This document shows, one piece after another, positions 17,817 to 26,576 of a stretch of DNA of 64,000 nt (position 1 is the stretch's first letter; each line of letters begins with the position of its first letter). The notes under the pieces are model-generated. The model was not told where the DNA came from and searched no databases. It was given only the letters and a program-made list of their open reading frames with translations. Source of the DNA: an uncultured delta proteobacterium. GTDB taxonomy: Bacteria; Myxococcota_A; UBA9160; JAFDET01. The DNA is taken from assembly GCA_947259215.1 (NCBI GenBank), contig CAMYLJ010000011.1, positions 50,037 to 114,036 of the forward strand, read 5' to 3'. The translations under genes were made by a program, and so were the position numbers.

Positions 17817-19643
17817 GTGTCGAAGCGCGATCGGTCCTCCGTGGCGCGTGCCATCCTCTGGCTGCTCGCGTTCTCTCCGGCGGCAGCCGGCGCCCTGCTC
17901 GTGGCGCAGCACGGCGTGAACGTGCCGGTCGCCGGGGATTGGGATCGCGCCGGGCTCGTGAACGGGGGGCTCGACCCGTCGCCCCTGGGCGAGCGAATCG
18001 CGATTCCCCGTCTGGTGGCCCTGGCGAACCTTCGCTGGTTCGGCAACGACCTCACCCTCGAGATGGGTCTCGCGTACGTCCTCGTGCTGGCGACCGCGTT
18101 CTGCGTGTACGGCCTCTTGCGCCGGACCCTCGCGCGGGAGGACGGCACGCTCTACGGGACGGCCTTCCTGTGCAACCTGCTGCTCTTCTTGCCGATGCAG
18201 TGGGAGAACTTCCTGTGGGCCGAGCGCGCCTGGTTCCTGTTCCCGTCGGCTGCGGTGTGTGCCTCGCTGCTCGCGCTCGGGTCCCGGTGGCTCGTCTGGC
18301 AGAAGTTCGCGGCCTGCGCGCTCCTGGCCACCGCGGCCAGCCTGACGGCGCCCCATGGCCTCTCGCTGTGGGTGCTGGTCTTCGCCTCGGGTGCCCTCGG
18401 CGGGGCGTTCGGTTCGGGTCGCGCCCGCCTCGGATTCCTCGCGGTCTGGGCGGCTCTCACCGCAGCGGCGCTGACGGCGCATGGGCTCGGCGTAGCGCGG
18501 CCCGTCGACCTCTCCGCCGCCCCGGCGCTGGAGCAGCCTCTCGAGGTCCTGCGCTTCTCCGCAACCCTGCTGGGGAGCCCCTTCTCCCGCACGACGCTGG
18601 TGCCGCCGGGGCAGCTGGCGCCGCTCTTCGGCCTGCTGGGGATGGCGCTCTTCGTGGCGGGCGCGGCCTACGGCGGCAGGCGCTGGTGCGACGCGGCCTT
18701 CCGGGACCGCCGGCTCCCCTGGCTTCTTCTGGGTGGCTACGCCCTGGGGCTGAGCGTCCTCGCCGCGCTGGGACCGGACGCCGGGGAGCGGGGCCGACCG
18801 CTCCTGCCTCGCTACACGAGCATCTCCCTGTTTCTCTGGCTCGCCTCGCTTCCCCTCAGCGTGCTCGCCGTGCTCGACCTCCGCACCCGGGTCCCGGCGT
18901 CCCGGCGAGGGCTTCGCGCGCTGCTCGAATGGGGACCGGCGTTTGCCGCCGGGGCCCTGCTGGTCAGCGTCGGGCTGGGCTGGCTGGTCGGAATCCAGGG
19001 GATGGGGGAGTGGAGGTCGGCGCGACTCCAGGCCCGGACGTCGCTGGTGTTTCTGGAGCGCTTCGCGCCCGGCGACCTGCGCCGGGTGGACGGACGTCCC
19101 GGAGCTTCCCTGGCAGAGCTCCGCCGCGCGGTCGGAATCCTCCAGGGCGGCGGCTACCTCGATCTCGCGCGAGCGGACGGCGAGGGCCTCGAGCCGTTCG
19201 CCCTCGGCGCTCCCCTCCCGGCCGAGGCCGGAAACGTCGAGCGGGTCCGCGCGCGCGAGGGGCGGCTCGACCTGACCGGCTTCGCCTGGCTGCCGCACGC
19301 GAACCGCCGCGCCGACGGCGTGCTGCTGACCGCGCGCGACGCCAGTGGCTCGCGCCGCGTGATCGCGCTGGCCGAGCTGCGCCCGATGCCGCTCCCTCCC
19401 ATCCCCGAGCACGACCACATCTACAACCACGCCCGGACTCCCGGCGTCGATGAGACCGCCGCCTGGCGGGCGCTGGTTCCGAGCGATCGGCTGCCCCGCG
19501 CCGCCAGCGTCCAGCTCGAGGCCTTCGCCGTGGACAGCGACGCAATGCGCCTGCACCCCCTCGCCGCTCGGGTGGTGGTGCACCCCACGGCCGCTGGGCT
19601 CTCGGCGGAGCTGCGCCGGCCTGAGAACGGGGGCACCCGGTGA
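17817..19643 (+). CDS. Polytopic membrane protein, paralogue 2 of 3
   Basis: The 608-residue protein starts at GTG 17817 (a TTG nine bases earlier is possible). It keeps the overall plan of its neighbours: PMQWENFLW, APHGLSLWVL, LLGSPFSRTTL, GEWRSARLQARTSLVFL and the C-terminal EAFAVDSDAMRLHPL. The first loop differs: VPVWDD is replaced by VPVAGDWDR, and the H-I-x-H-R motif is gone (GERIAIPRL). If those residues are catalytic in the paralogues, this copy is probably inactive as an enzyme and may act as a partner subunit. Its stop overlaps the next start as GTGA. Confidence 0.8.
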   Translation: MSKRDRSSVARAILWLLAFSPAAAGALLVAQHGVNVPVAGDWDRAGLVNGGLDPSPLGERIAIPRLVALANLRWFGNDLTLEMGLAYVLVLATAFCVYGLLRRTLAREDGTLYGTAFLCNLLLFLPMQWENFLWAERAWFLFPSAAVCASLLALGSRWLVWQKFAACALLATAASLTAPHGLSLWVLVFASGALGGAFGSGRARLGFLAVWAALTAAALTAHGLGVARPVDLSAAPALEQPLEVLRFSATLLGSPFSRTTLVPPGQLAPLFGLLGMALFVAGAAYGGRRWCDAAFRDRRLPWLLLGGYALGLSVLAALGPDAGERGRPLLPRYTSISLFLWLASLPLSVLAVLDLRTRVPASRRGLRALLEWGPAFAAGALLVSVGLGWLVGIQGMGEWRSARLQARTSLVFLERFAPGDLRRVDGRPGASLAELRRAVGILQGGGYLDLARADGEGLEPFALGAPLPAEAGNVERVRAREGRLDLTGFAWLPHANRRADGVLLTARDASGSRRVIALAELRPMPLPPIPEHDHIYNHARTPGVDETAAWRALVPSDRLPRAASVQLEAFAVDSDAMRLHPLAARVVVHPTAAGLSAELRRPENGGTR

Positions 19644-21646
19644 CGCGGATGGCCCGTCTGGCGTGCCTGCTGCTCGCCTTCTCGCCGGCGGTGCTATCGG
19701 CGGCGATCGTGGCGCATCACGCCGTCGAGGTCCCGGTCTGGGACGACCTCGAGCGGGCCACGCTGCTGCAGAAATGGGCCGATGGCAGCCTGGACTGGCG
19801 GTACGTCTACTCGCCCCACATCGAGCACCGGATGGGGGTCCCGAGGCTGATCACCCTGCTGAGCGCGAGCCTGGGCGATGGCAGCCTGCTCACCGAGCAG
19901 GTCGTCATCTTCGGGATCGTCGTGGCGACCGCCCTCCTGGTGCACGTCCTCCTGCGACAGACCTTCCCGGGGCGGAGCGCGACCGTCTACGGACTCAGCT
20001 TCCTGGCCAACGTCCTGCTCTTCTCGCCCCTGCAGTGGGAGACCTTCCTCTTCAGCATCCAGACGACGTTCGTCATGCCGCCCTTCGCCCTCTGCCTCAT
20101 CCTGGCGGTCTTGGGCTCACGGCTCGGGCATGCAGCGAAGTTCGCCCTCTGCTTCGTCGCGGCATTGCTCGCCAGCAACAGCTTCTCGCACGGTCTCGCG
20201 CTGTGGGGCCTGGTGTTCGCCGCGGTCGTGCTCCAGCGGGGGTTCGGACCGACTCGCGTACGGGTCGTCTTCCTGGCCGCATGGCTGGCGGTCACGACCG
20301 CGGTGCTCGTGCCCCACTTCACGGTCGACGGCTACGCGAACACCTCCGACTTCTCGTACGTCGAGAAGGGGGAGAGGGCCCCGGGCCTGGCCCTGAGCTC
20401 TCTGCCGGCACGCGTTCCGCGGGCGCTGGACTTCTTCGGCGCCATCCTGGGAAGCCCATTCGCGCGCAACACCGTGCTGGATCCGCGCGCCGTCGCGCCC
20501 TACACCGCGCTGGGGTTGCTGGCCCTGTTTGGCCTGGGGGTAGCCCATGCGCTCTGGCGTCGGCGGGACGCACGCCTGTGGGACCGCCAGCTTCCGTGGC
20601 TGGCCATGGGCGGCTACGCCGTGGTGACGTGTGCGGCCGTCGCCATCGGCCGCTCGGCCGTCAACAAGTGGAGCTACGGGCTGGTCCCACACTACCTGAC
20701 GGTGTCGACGTACCTGCTGCTGGCGAGCGTCGTCCTGTTCGGCCTCCTGGTGGAGGACGTGGGGACACGGGCCCGACGCCCGCGGCTGCGGGCCGCCCTC
20801 CCCCGGGCGGCGGCGCTCGGGGCCGGGGCGCTGCTGGCGTTCCAGGCGCTCCAATGGGGTATCGGCGTGGTCGGCATGCGCGAGTGGCGGTCGGCGCGCC
20901 TCCAGTCGCGCACCGCCATGCTCTACATCAACCACTTCGAGCCGGAGTACGTTCGCCGTCTGGGGGAGACCCTCGAGGCCCCGTACAAGCTCGTGAACCG
21001 ATTGGACCAGACCGGATACCTCGAGCCGGCGCTCCTCCCGGACACGCGACTCTGCCACTTCGCGATCGACGAGACCCCGCTCGACGAGAACGATGCGAGC
21101 CTGCAGATGGCGCGCTTCTCGCAGTCGACGCTGGCGGTGAGGGGCTACGCGCGCCTGCCGGAAGACGGGCGCCGGGCGGATGGGGTCCTGCTGACGGGTC
21201 TCGACGAGACAGGCCAGCGCATCGTCGTGGCGTCGCTGGAGATGTCGGGTGTTCCGTTCGTGGCGATCCCCGAGGCCGACCACCGGCTCAACGCGGTCGT
21301 CCTGCCCGGGCTCGAGACCTTCGCGCCCTTCCGGGGGAGGGTCCCGGCCCAGCGCCTGGCGCTGCTCGACACCCGAGAGATCCAGGCCTGGGCCGTCGAC
21401 AGCCAGCGCATGCGCGTGCGGCCGCTGCCGCAGCACGTGGCGATCATCGACACGGCCGCTGGGCCACGAGCCGAGCTCCGCTTCGGGCCGGGTGAGATGC
21501 GAAGCCGCGATGGCCTTCCGCAGCCCGGCTGCGGTCCCGGTCAGGCGCGGCGCCATTCCTGGACCTGGACCGGAGAGCGCGCCCCGGATCTGGCAGCGCA
21601 GCCGGCCGAGCCCGTACCATCCCCGGCTCGGCGCACCCATGGCTGA
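19640..21646 (+). CDS. Polytopic membrane protein, paralogue 3 of 3
   Basis: The 668-residue protein starts at GTG 19640, overlapping the previous stop; ATG 19649 is an alternative. It has VPVWDDLERATLL, HIEHRMGVPRL, SPLQWETFLF, NSFSHGLALWGL, GSPFARNTV, MREWRSARLQSRTAML and the C-terminal AWAVDSQRMRVRPL. It thus keeps the motifs lost in paralogue 2. The last 50 residues are an extra Arg/Pro-rich tail without counterpart in the others, possibly read-through into former intergenic DNA. Its stop lies inside the next gene (8-base overlap), so all four plus-strand genes form one operon. Confidence 0.8.
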   Translation: MTRMARLACLLLAFSPAVLSAAIVAHHAVEVPVWDDLERATLLQKWADGSLDWRYVYSPHIEHRMGVPRLITLLSASLGDGSLLTEQVVIFGIVVATALLVHVLLRQTFPGRSATVYGLSFLANVLLFSPLQWETFLFSIQTTFVMPPFALCLILAVLGSRLGHAAKFALCFVAALLASNSFSHGLALWGLVFAAVVLQRGFGPTRVRVVFLAAWLAVTTAVLVPHFTVDGYANTSDFSYVEKGERAPGLALSSLPARVPRALDFFGAILGSPFARNTVLDPRAVAPYTALGLLALFGLGVAHALWRRRDARLWDRQLPWLAMGGYAVVTCAAVAIGRSAVNKWSYGLVPHYLTVSTYLLLASVVLFGLLVEDVGTRARRPRLRAALPRAAALGAGALLAFQALQWGIGVVGMREWRSARLQSRTAMLYINHFEPEYVRRLGETLEAPYKLVNRLDQTGYLEPALLPDTRLCHFAIDETPLDENDASLQMARFSQSTLAVRGYARLPEDGRRADGVLLTGLDETGQRIVVASLEMSGVPFVAIPEADHRLNAVVLPGLETFAPFRGRVPAQRLALLDTREIQAWAVDSQRMRVRPLPQHVAIIDTAAGPRAELRFGPGEMRSRDGLPQPGCGPGQARRHSWTWTGERAPDLAAQPAEPVPSPARRTHG

Positions 21647-23558
21647 CTTCGAAGACCCTTCTTTCGACGCAACGGGTCGACTGCGCCGGGTCCGGATCGT
21701 ACTCGGAGCGGTCTTGCTCGGGCTGGTGGTGCACCTGCTGGTGGGCGAGAAGCCCTGGGATGCGGAGGTGCCGGGGCGCTTCGAACCCGTCGAGCCCGGC
21801 CGGCTCTTCGATGTGCTCGGCTGCTACCGCTACTGGATCAGCGCCGGCAACGCGGTCCTGGTCGCCCTGCTGTGGTGGTGGGCCCCGCGCTGGCTGGGTC
21901 CCCGCGAGGCCCCCGTCGATCCCTCGCTCGCCGCGCCGGCGTCGCGCAGCCGCGCCTTCGCATGGCTGGTGGCCGGAGCCGTCGCGCTGGCGGCGATCCT
22001 CGCCTGGCCGCGCCTCGAGTTCGGCTTCTGGGACGACGAGATATCCACGGTCTTCTATTTCGCCGACGGGGGGTACGTCAGCGACCGCAAGGGAGGAGCC
22101 GTCGCCTGGCAGCCGAGCTGGCGCCGGACGTTCCACTACGGGACCAAGAAATCCTACGGCGCGAACAACCACGTCCCGCACACCATCCTCGTGCGACTCA
22201 CGCTCGGCGCCTGGCGCGCCGTGGCGCAGCCGGAGGTCCGCTGGCCGGACGAACGCGTCGCGCGGATCCCGGCCTTCCTGGCCGGCCTCGGGGCGATCGT
22301 GGCGACGGCCCTCCTGCTGCGCCGGCTCGGCTTTCCGGTGGCGGGCGTCTTCGTGGCATGGCTGCTGGCGATCCACCCGTGGTACCTGCGATACGTCTCC
22401 GAGGCTCGCGGGTACTCGCTGCTCATGCTCCTCGTGCCGCTGCTCCTCTACGCGCTGCTCGACGCGTTCGAGCGGAGCAGCTGGCGGCGCTGGCTGGCCT
22501 TCGCGGGAGCGGGCGCCGCCGTGCTGTGGACGTTTCCCGGCGCACTGCTCGTGGTCGTGGCAGCGAACCTCACCGCGCTGGCCGAGCTCGCCCGGCGCCG
22601 ACAGCAGGCCGGCGTCGCGGTGCGCGCCAGCCGCTGGCTCGTCGCCAACCTCCTGGCGGCGGGAGTCTGGGCGCAGCTCATGCTGCCCAACCTGCTCCTG
22701 TTCGCGCTCCACATCTCCTGGGAGGTCCAGGAGCCACACCGGAGCCTGGTCTACGACCTCCTGAGCCATGTGTGGTCCGGGACCGCCTGGGCCTACCCGC
22801 GGTCCGGCGACCACTACGCCGAGCTGGCCGACTTCGCCGGCGCCTGGCCTGGGCCCTTCCAGGGACTCGTCGCGGCGGCGGTCGGGCTGGCGCTGCTCGG
22901 CGCCGTGCGACTGCTTCGCCGGGGCCGTCTGCACGCCTGGCTCGTCGCGGTGCTGGCCCTGCCGGCGCCCCTGGCCGTGGCGGTGCAGATGTGGCGACAC
23001 GCGCTCTTCCATCCCTGGTACGCGATCTACGCCGTGCCGGGCCTCGCGATCCTGCTCGCGATCGGGCTCGAGACCGTGTTCGTGCGCCTGCGCGCCCCAC
23101 GCGCGCGGATGCTCGCAACCGCGGGTGGGATGGCGGCCTTCTGGCTGGGCTACGCCGCCACCAGCCACTTCGCGCTCCGCGCGCTTCGCACCAGCCCGGT
23201 GATGCAGACCCGCGAGGTGGCCGCCGTCATGCGACCGGTGCGGGATCCCTTCGACCCGGCCAACGAGCGCGTGCTCACGGCCTCCTGGCGCAGGGCGTTC
23301 TTGTACTACGACCCGCTGAGCCGCCGGCTCTCGGAGCCCGGCGAGCTGCGGAGCCTGATGGACCAGGCGGACGCCATGGGACAGGAGCTCTTCGTCACCT
23401 TCCAGGATCCGTGGGCGACCGGCCGGAAGCGCCGCGAGCTGACGGACATCGTGCGCGACGAGACGCGGTTCGCGGAGGTCGCGCAGTTCTACGGCTTCGA
23501 GCCGCGCGGACACTGGATCGTGTACCGCTACCTGCGGCGCACACCCGCCGGCCGCTAG
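21639..23558 (+). CDS. GT-C-type membrane glycosyltransferase-like protein
   Basis: The 639-residue protein has about twelve membrane helices. After helix 3 the loop FGFWDDEISTVFYF carries the acidic triplet typical of lipid-phosphate-sugar-dependent GT-C transferases (PMT/ArnT type). LLAIHPWYLRYVSEARGYSL is another hallmark of the family. The C-terminal 130 residues are soluble (ELFVTFQDPWATGRKR, FYGFEPRGHWIVYRY). It would work at the outer face of the inner membrane, taking sugars from a polyprenyl carrier. It is the last gene of the plus-strand operon and converges on a second gene of the same type. Confidence 0.75.
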   Translation: MADFEDPSFDATGRLRRVRIVLGAVLLGLVVHLLVGEKPWDAEVPGRFEPVEPGRLFDVLGCYRYWISAGNAVLVALLWWWAPRWLGPREAPVDPSLAAPASRSRAFAWLVAGAVALAAILAWPRLEFGFWDDEISTVFYFADGGYVSDRKGGAVAWQPSWRRTFHYGTKKSYGANNHVPHTILVRLTLGAWRAVAQPEVRWPDERVARIPAFLAGLGAIVATALLLRRLGFPVAGVFVAWLLAIHPWYLRYVSEARGYSLLMLLVPLLLYALLDAFERSSWRRWLAFAGAGAAVLWTFPGALLVVVAANLTALAELARRRQQAGVAVRASRWLVANLLAAGVWAQLMLPNLLLFALHISWEVQEPHRSLVYDLLSHVWSGTAWAYPRSGDHYAELADFAGAWPGPFQGLVAAAVGLALLGAVRLLRRGRLHAWLVAVLALPAPLAVAVQMWRHALFHPWYAIYAVPGLAILLAIGLETVFVRLRAPRARMLATAGGMAAFWLGYAATSHFALRALRTSPVMQTREVAAVMRPVRDPFDPANERVLTASWRRAFLYYDPLSRRLSEPGELRSLMDQADAMGQELFVTFQDPWATGRKRRELTDIVRDETRFAEVAQFYGFEPRGHWIVYRYLRRTPAGR

Positions 23559-23580
23559 CCGCGCGCGCCAGCGCGAGACT

Positions 23581-25473
23581 TTATTCGCGCGCCTCAGCAA
23601 GCGGTGCTCCCGTGTAGCGCAGCAGCCGGATCAGCCGCTCGACCTCGCTTCCGTCGAAGAGCGCGATCTCGCGGAAGTAGGCCGGGTCGTCGAGCCAGCG
23701 AAACGGGCCCGGCCGCTGCTTGCGGTTCTTCCCCGGGTAGCCGTACGCGACGAAGAGCGGCTTCCCGGTGACGCGCGCCTCGGCGCAGAGTTCGGCCAGC
23801 CCCTGGGCGTCGTCGAACTCGCGGATCCAGGGGTCGTAGGCCTCGATGTGATTGTTGCCGCCCACCAGACCGAGCATCCCGCGGATGCCGGCGGCGGGGT
23901 CGCCGCCGGTCTCCCGGTCCCAGCGCGCCACCAGCTCCCGGGAGGCGGTGAAGGGCCGGGTCAGCAGGACGCGGGTCTTGGCCGCGACGAAGGCCTGGAA
24001 GCCGAGCAGTCCGAGCACCAGCCCGGCCGCGACGCCGAGCCGCTGCGCGCGCGCCGAGGGCCAGGGCAGCGCGGCCAGCAGACCCTCGAGCCCCACGGCG
24101 ATCAGCCCCACCACCAGGGGCAGGACGAAGATCGCGAAGCGCGGGTACCACTGCCCGCCCTGGATCGCCGTGACGGCCAGGGCCAGGGGCACGCCGGCGC
24201 CCCAGCCCAGGGTCACCCACGCGGGTGGACCGCGGCGCCCGAGCACCCGCACGAGCCCGGCGACGAGCAGCAGCGGGATGAGGCCCAGGGCGACCGGATA
24301 CACCCACCAGCCGCCGTCGCGGGCTGTCGACGCGAGACTCGGGTAGGCGCCGGGCTTCCGCTCGGGCACGTCCGGCTGGCGCGCTTCGACGCCCGTGGCC
24401 GCGAGGGACCAGAGGTGACCCAGGGCGGCGGGAGTGACCGCGTTCCGGCCCCCGGCGAAGCGGCCCCACTCCGGGAACTGAGCCAGGTTCGGCGCCATCA
24501 CCTGGAGGACGAGCATGCCGGCGGCCAGGTGGGCGACGACGAGCCGCGCCAGCCGGCGCCGGGGCCGTGTGCCGGCCGCGACGATCGCCACCGCCCCGGC
24601 CGCCGCCAGGCCGACCACGAGGTAGATCGCGATGGGCTGGGCCCAGAGCAGCCCGAAGACGGCAAGCGCGTACCCGAGCCAGGCCCGACCCCGCCCGGTG
24701 GAGAGCGCTCGGGTCAGGGCCCAGGCCGCGGCCGTCGCGAAGAGCACCACCAGGCTGTAGGCACGCCCGTCGCTGCCGTACACCAGGTGCCAGGGATGCA
24801 CGGCCAGCAGGAAGGCGGCGGCGACTCCCGCGCGCGGGAGTCCCCAGTCCGCCAGCAGGAGGCCGATCAGCACGATCGACGCGACCGCGGCGACGAGCGA
24901 CGGCAGCCGCAGCGCGAACTCGTCGAAGGCCGGGGGATCGCGGTCCGCGACGATGCGCCATCCCCCGATGCTCGCCCGCGCCAGGACACTGTAGAGGACG
25001 TGGTTCGTCGGCCGCTCGTACGACCACAGGGTCTCGCGCCAGCCGACTTCGTGCAGCACCAGCCGCGACGGGTCGCGGCGCGAGCGCTCCTCCATCCCGG
25101 TAATCGTGTTGCGGACCGACCAGCCCTCGTCCGCCCAGAGGCCCGAGTGGGCGAGGTTCCAGCGCAGGGCGCCGCCCAGCACGGCGGCCAGCAGCAGCAG
25201 CAGCACGAGCCGGCGCCCCGGGCGCGGCGGCAGGGGCAGCACCGCTCCCACGTCGGCGCCGGCCCAGCGCCGCGCCGTGGCCAGGAGCAGCAGGCACAGC
25301 AGCGCGTTGGCGGCCGCCGCCCACCACATCGCGATGGCGACCGTCGCCGAGAGCGGACGACCGGCGGCGGCGAAATCCGGGCCGCCTTCCCAGCTCCACG
25401 GCGGGGGCGCGGCGACCAGGAACGCGGCGAGTCCCGCCAGCGCCAGCACCAGGACGATGCGCGCGCGTCTCAC
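23581..25473 (-). CDS. GT-C-type membrane glycosyltransferase-like protein
   Basis: The 630-residue protein starts at GTG 25473, overlapping the stop of a 46-codon gene as GTGA. The open frame extends further upstream, but that part is not coding-like. The outer loop has SGLWADEGWSVRNTI, and the second signature is LLAVHPWHLVYGSDGRAYSL, closely matching the plan of the convergent gene at 21639. The C-terminal soluble part (KPLFVAYGYPGKNRKQRPG, LFDGSEVERLIRLLRY) also corresponds. The two are probably old paralogues flanking one cluster and likely decorate the same envelope polymer or protein. The acceptor is unknown. Confidence 0.75.
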   Translation of the reverse strand: MRRARIVLVLALAGLAAFLVAAPPPWSWEGGPDFAAAGRPLSATVAIAMWWAAAANALLCLLLLATARRWAGADVGAVLPLPPRPGRRLVLLLLLAAVLGGALRWNLAHSGLWADEGWSVRNTITGMEERSRRDPSRLVLHEVGWRETLWSYERPTNHVLYSVLARASIGGWRIVADRDPPAFDEFALRLPSLVAAVASIVLIGLLLADWGLPRAGVAAAFLLAVHPWHLVYGSDGRAYSLVVLFATAAAWALTRALSTGRGRAWLGYALAVFGLLWAQPIAIYLVVGLAAAGAVAIVAAGTRPRRRLARLVVAHLAAGMLVLQVMAPNLAQFPEWGRFAGGRNAVTPAALGHLWSLAATGVEARQPDVPERKPGAYPSLASTARDGGWWVYPVALGLIPLLLVAGLVRVLGRRGPPAWVTLGWGAGVPLALAVTAIQGGQWYPRFAIFVLPLVVGLIAVGLEGLLAALPWPSARAQRLGVAAGLVLGLLGFQAFVAAKTRVLLTRPFTASRELVARWDRETGGDPAAGIRGMLGLVGGNNHIEAYDPWIREFDDAQGLAELCAEARVTGKPLFVAYGYPGKNRKQRPGPFRWLDDPAYFREIALFDGSEVERLIRLLRYTGAPLAEARE

Positions 25474-25610
25474 GCTCGCGTCTCGCCGCCGCGCGTGCCC
25501 TGCACCTGGACCTCCCCGCCGTCTCCGCCGCGTCGGAGCACGAGGCCCGCGAGGGCCAGGGTCGTCCCCGAGCCGAGGACGAGCAGGACGGCTCGCACGG
25601 GGCGCAGCAT
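25470..25610 (-). CDS. 46-residue membrane peptide coupled to the GT-C gene
   Basis: ATG 25610 opens a 46-codon frame: a basic start, one hydrophobic segment (AVLLVLGSGTTLALAGLVL) and a charged tail. Its TGA overlaps the GTG start of the glycosyltransferase gene. The four-base overlap matches the junction style of confirmed genes here, which is the main reason to call it. No family is recognised and the ribosome site is weak. Confidence 0.4.
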   Translation of the reverse strand: MLRPVRAVLLVLGSGTTLALAGLVLRRGGDGGEVQVQGTRGGETRA

Positions 25611-25806
25611 AGCCGCTCCGGACGTCCCTCCCGCGCGGACAAGAGCGTCGTCCCGGGTCCAGCAACGGAAGACCCGTTCCCCTGCTGCGAAAGACTCTTT
25701 CCTCGAGACGCCGCGTCCAGCTTCGGCGTCTGTCCCACAAGTATCTGTTTCTGCTTGAGAATCGACTTTCCGGGGGAATAGGCACCAACTTGCTCAGGAA
25801 CTGCGT

Positions 25807-25854
25807 GGGGAAGGGGATTCGTCCTCCGGGACGCGTCCCCTTCCCCTTTTTTTT
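25807..25854 (+). terminator. Strong Rho-independent terminator with T8 tract
   Basis: An 11-bp stem (ggggaagggga 25807-25817 with tccccttcccc 25836-25846) encloses a smaller stem (cgtcc/ggacg) and is followed by eight T residues. There is no plus-strand gene between 23558 and here, so it must end a short untranslated transcript or act as a leader attenuator for the gene at 25906. Confidence 0.85.
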
Positions 25855-25905
25855 GTGCGCACGAGAGCTCCCGGCTCCTCGTCGCAACTGAGGGAAGAGG
25901 ACGAA

Positions 25906-26527
25906 ATGCGGATCAGACGTCTCCTACGCCTCCTGGTGATCGCGCTCGCGATCGTGACCGCGCGGGCGGAGCACGCGGCAGCCATCTCCGTGACGGTCGC
26001 CGGGACCACCTACGACCTCACCGCGTTCGCCGACACCGTCATCTCCTTCAACTTCCAGGGCACCTTCGGAGGGGGAGCCACGGTCATCGGTCAGGCCGTC
26101 CTCGGGCCCAATACCGAGACCTATGCCGACTTCAAGCCGGCCACGGCGGGTCAGTACATCCAGGTCGGGTTCACCGAACATGATCGTCAACGATCCCGGG
26201 AACGACATCGCCGTGTACGACCTCTTCGTGGAGACGGATGAGTTCAACCTCTCCCTGACCCTGGGCGGCACCAGCGTCAACGCCACGATCGTCGACACCG
26301 GATTCGTCAACGCGAACGGCCAGGCGATCACCGTCGCGTACTTCGACCTGACCGACCTCGGCGTCGCCGCCGGCGCCAGCATCACCTCGCTCTACGTGAA
26401 CTCGCCCAAGAGCACCGAGCTGGCCGTCATCGGCTCGCTGAACGGCGTCGTGGTTCCCGAGTCCTCCACGCTCCTGCTCCTGTTCTCGGGACTGCTGGGG
26501 TTGATCTGGGCGGGGCAGCGGCCGTAG
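25906..26527 (+). pseudogene. PEP-CTERM-like exported protein with a +1 frameshift
   Basis: ATG 25906 begins a signal peptide (LLRLLVIALAIVTARAEHAAA), followed by a beta-rich secreted domain. The frame breaks near 26176: frame 1 reads through YIQVGFT and then turns to Arg-rich nonsense ending at 26241, while frame 2 picks up at once with NMIVNDPGNDIAVYDLF and runs to 26527. Skipping one G at 26176 restores a continuous protein of about 206 residues. It ends VVPESSTLLLLFSGLLGLIW and AGQRP, a PEP-CTERM-like sorting signal with PES for PEP. Assembly error or true frameshift cannot be told apart here. Confidence 0.7.
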
Positions 26528-26576
26528 CTCCGCTCGCCTCTTTCCAGATCCGCGTCAGGGACTACCCTCCTCTGCG

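Noticed and set aside
25781-25793. Sigma-54-like ggcaccaacttgc upstream of the PEP-CTERM-like gene
   Set aside because: GG and GC are 11 rather than 12 bases apart, and a start there would run straight into the terminator at 25807.
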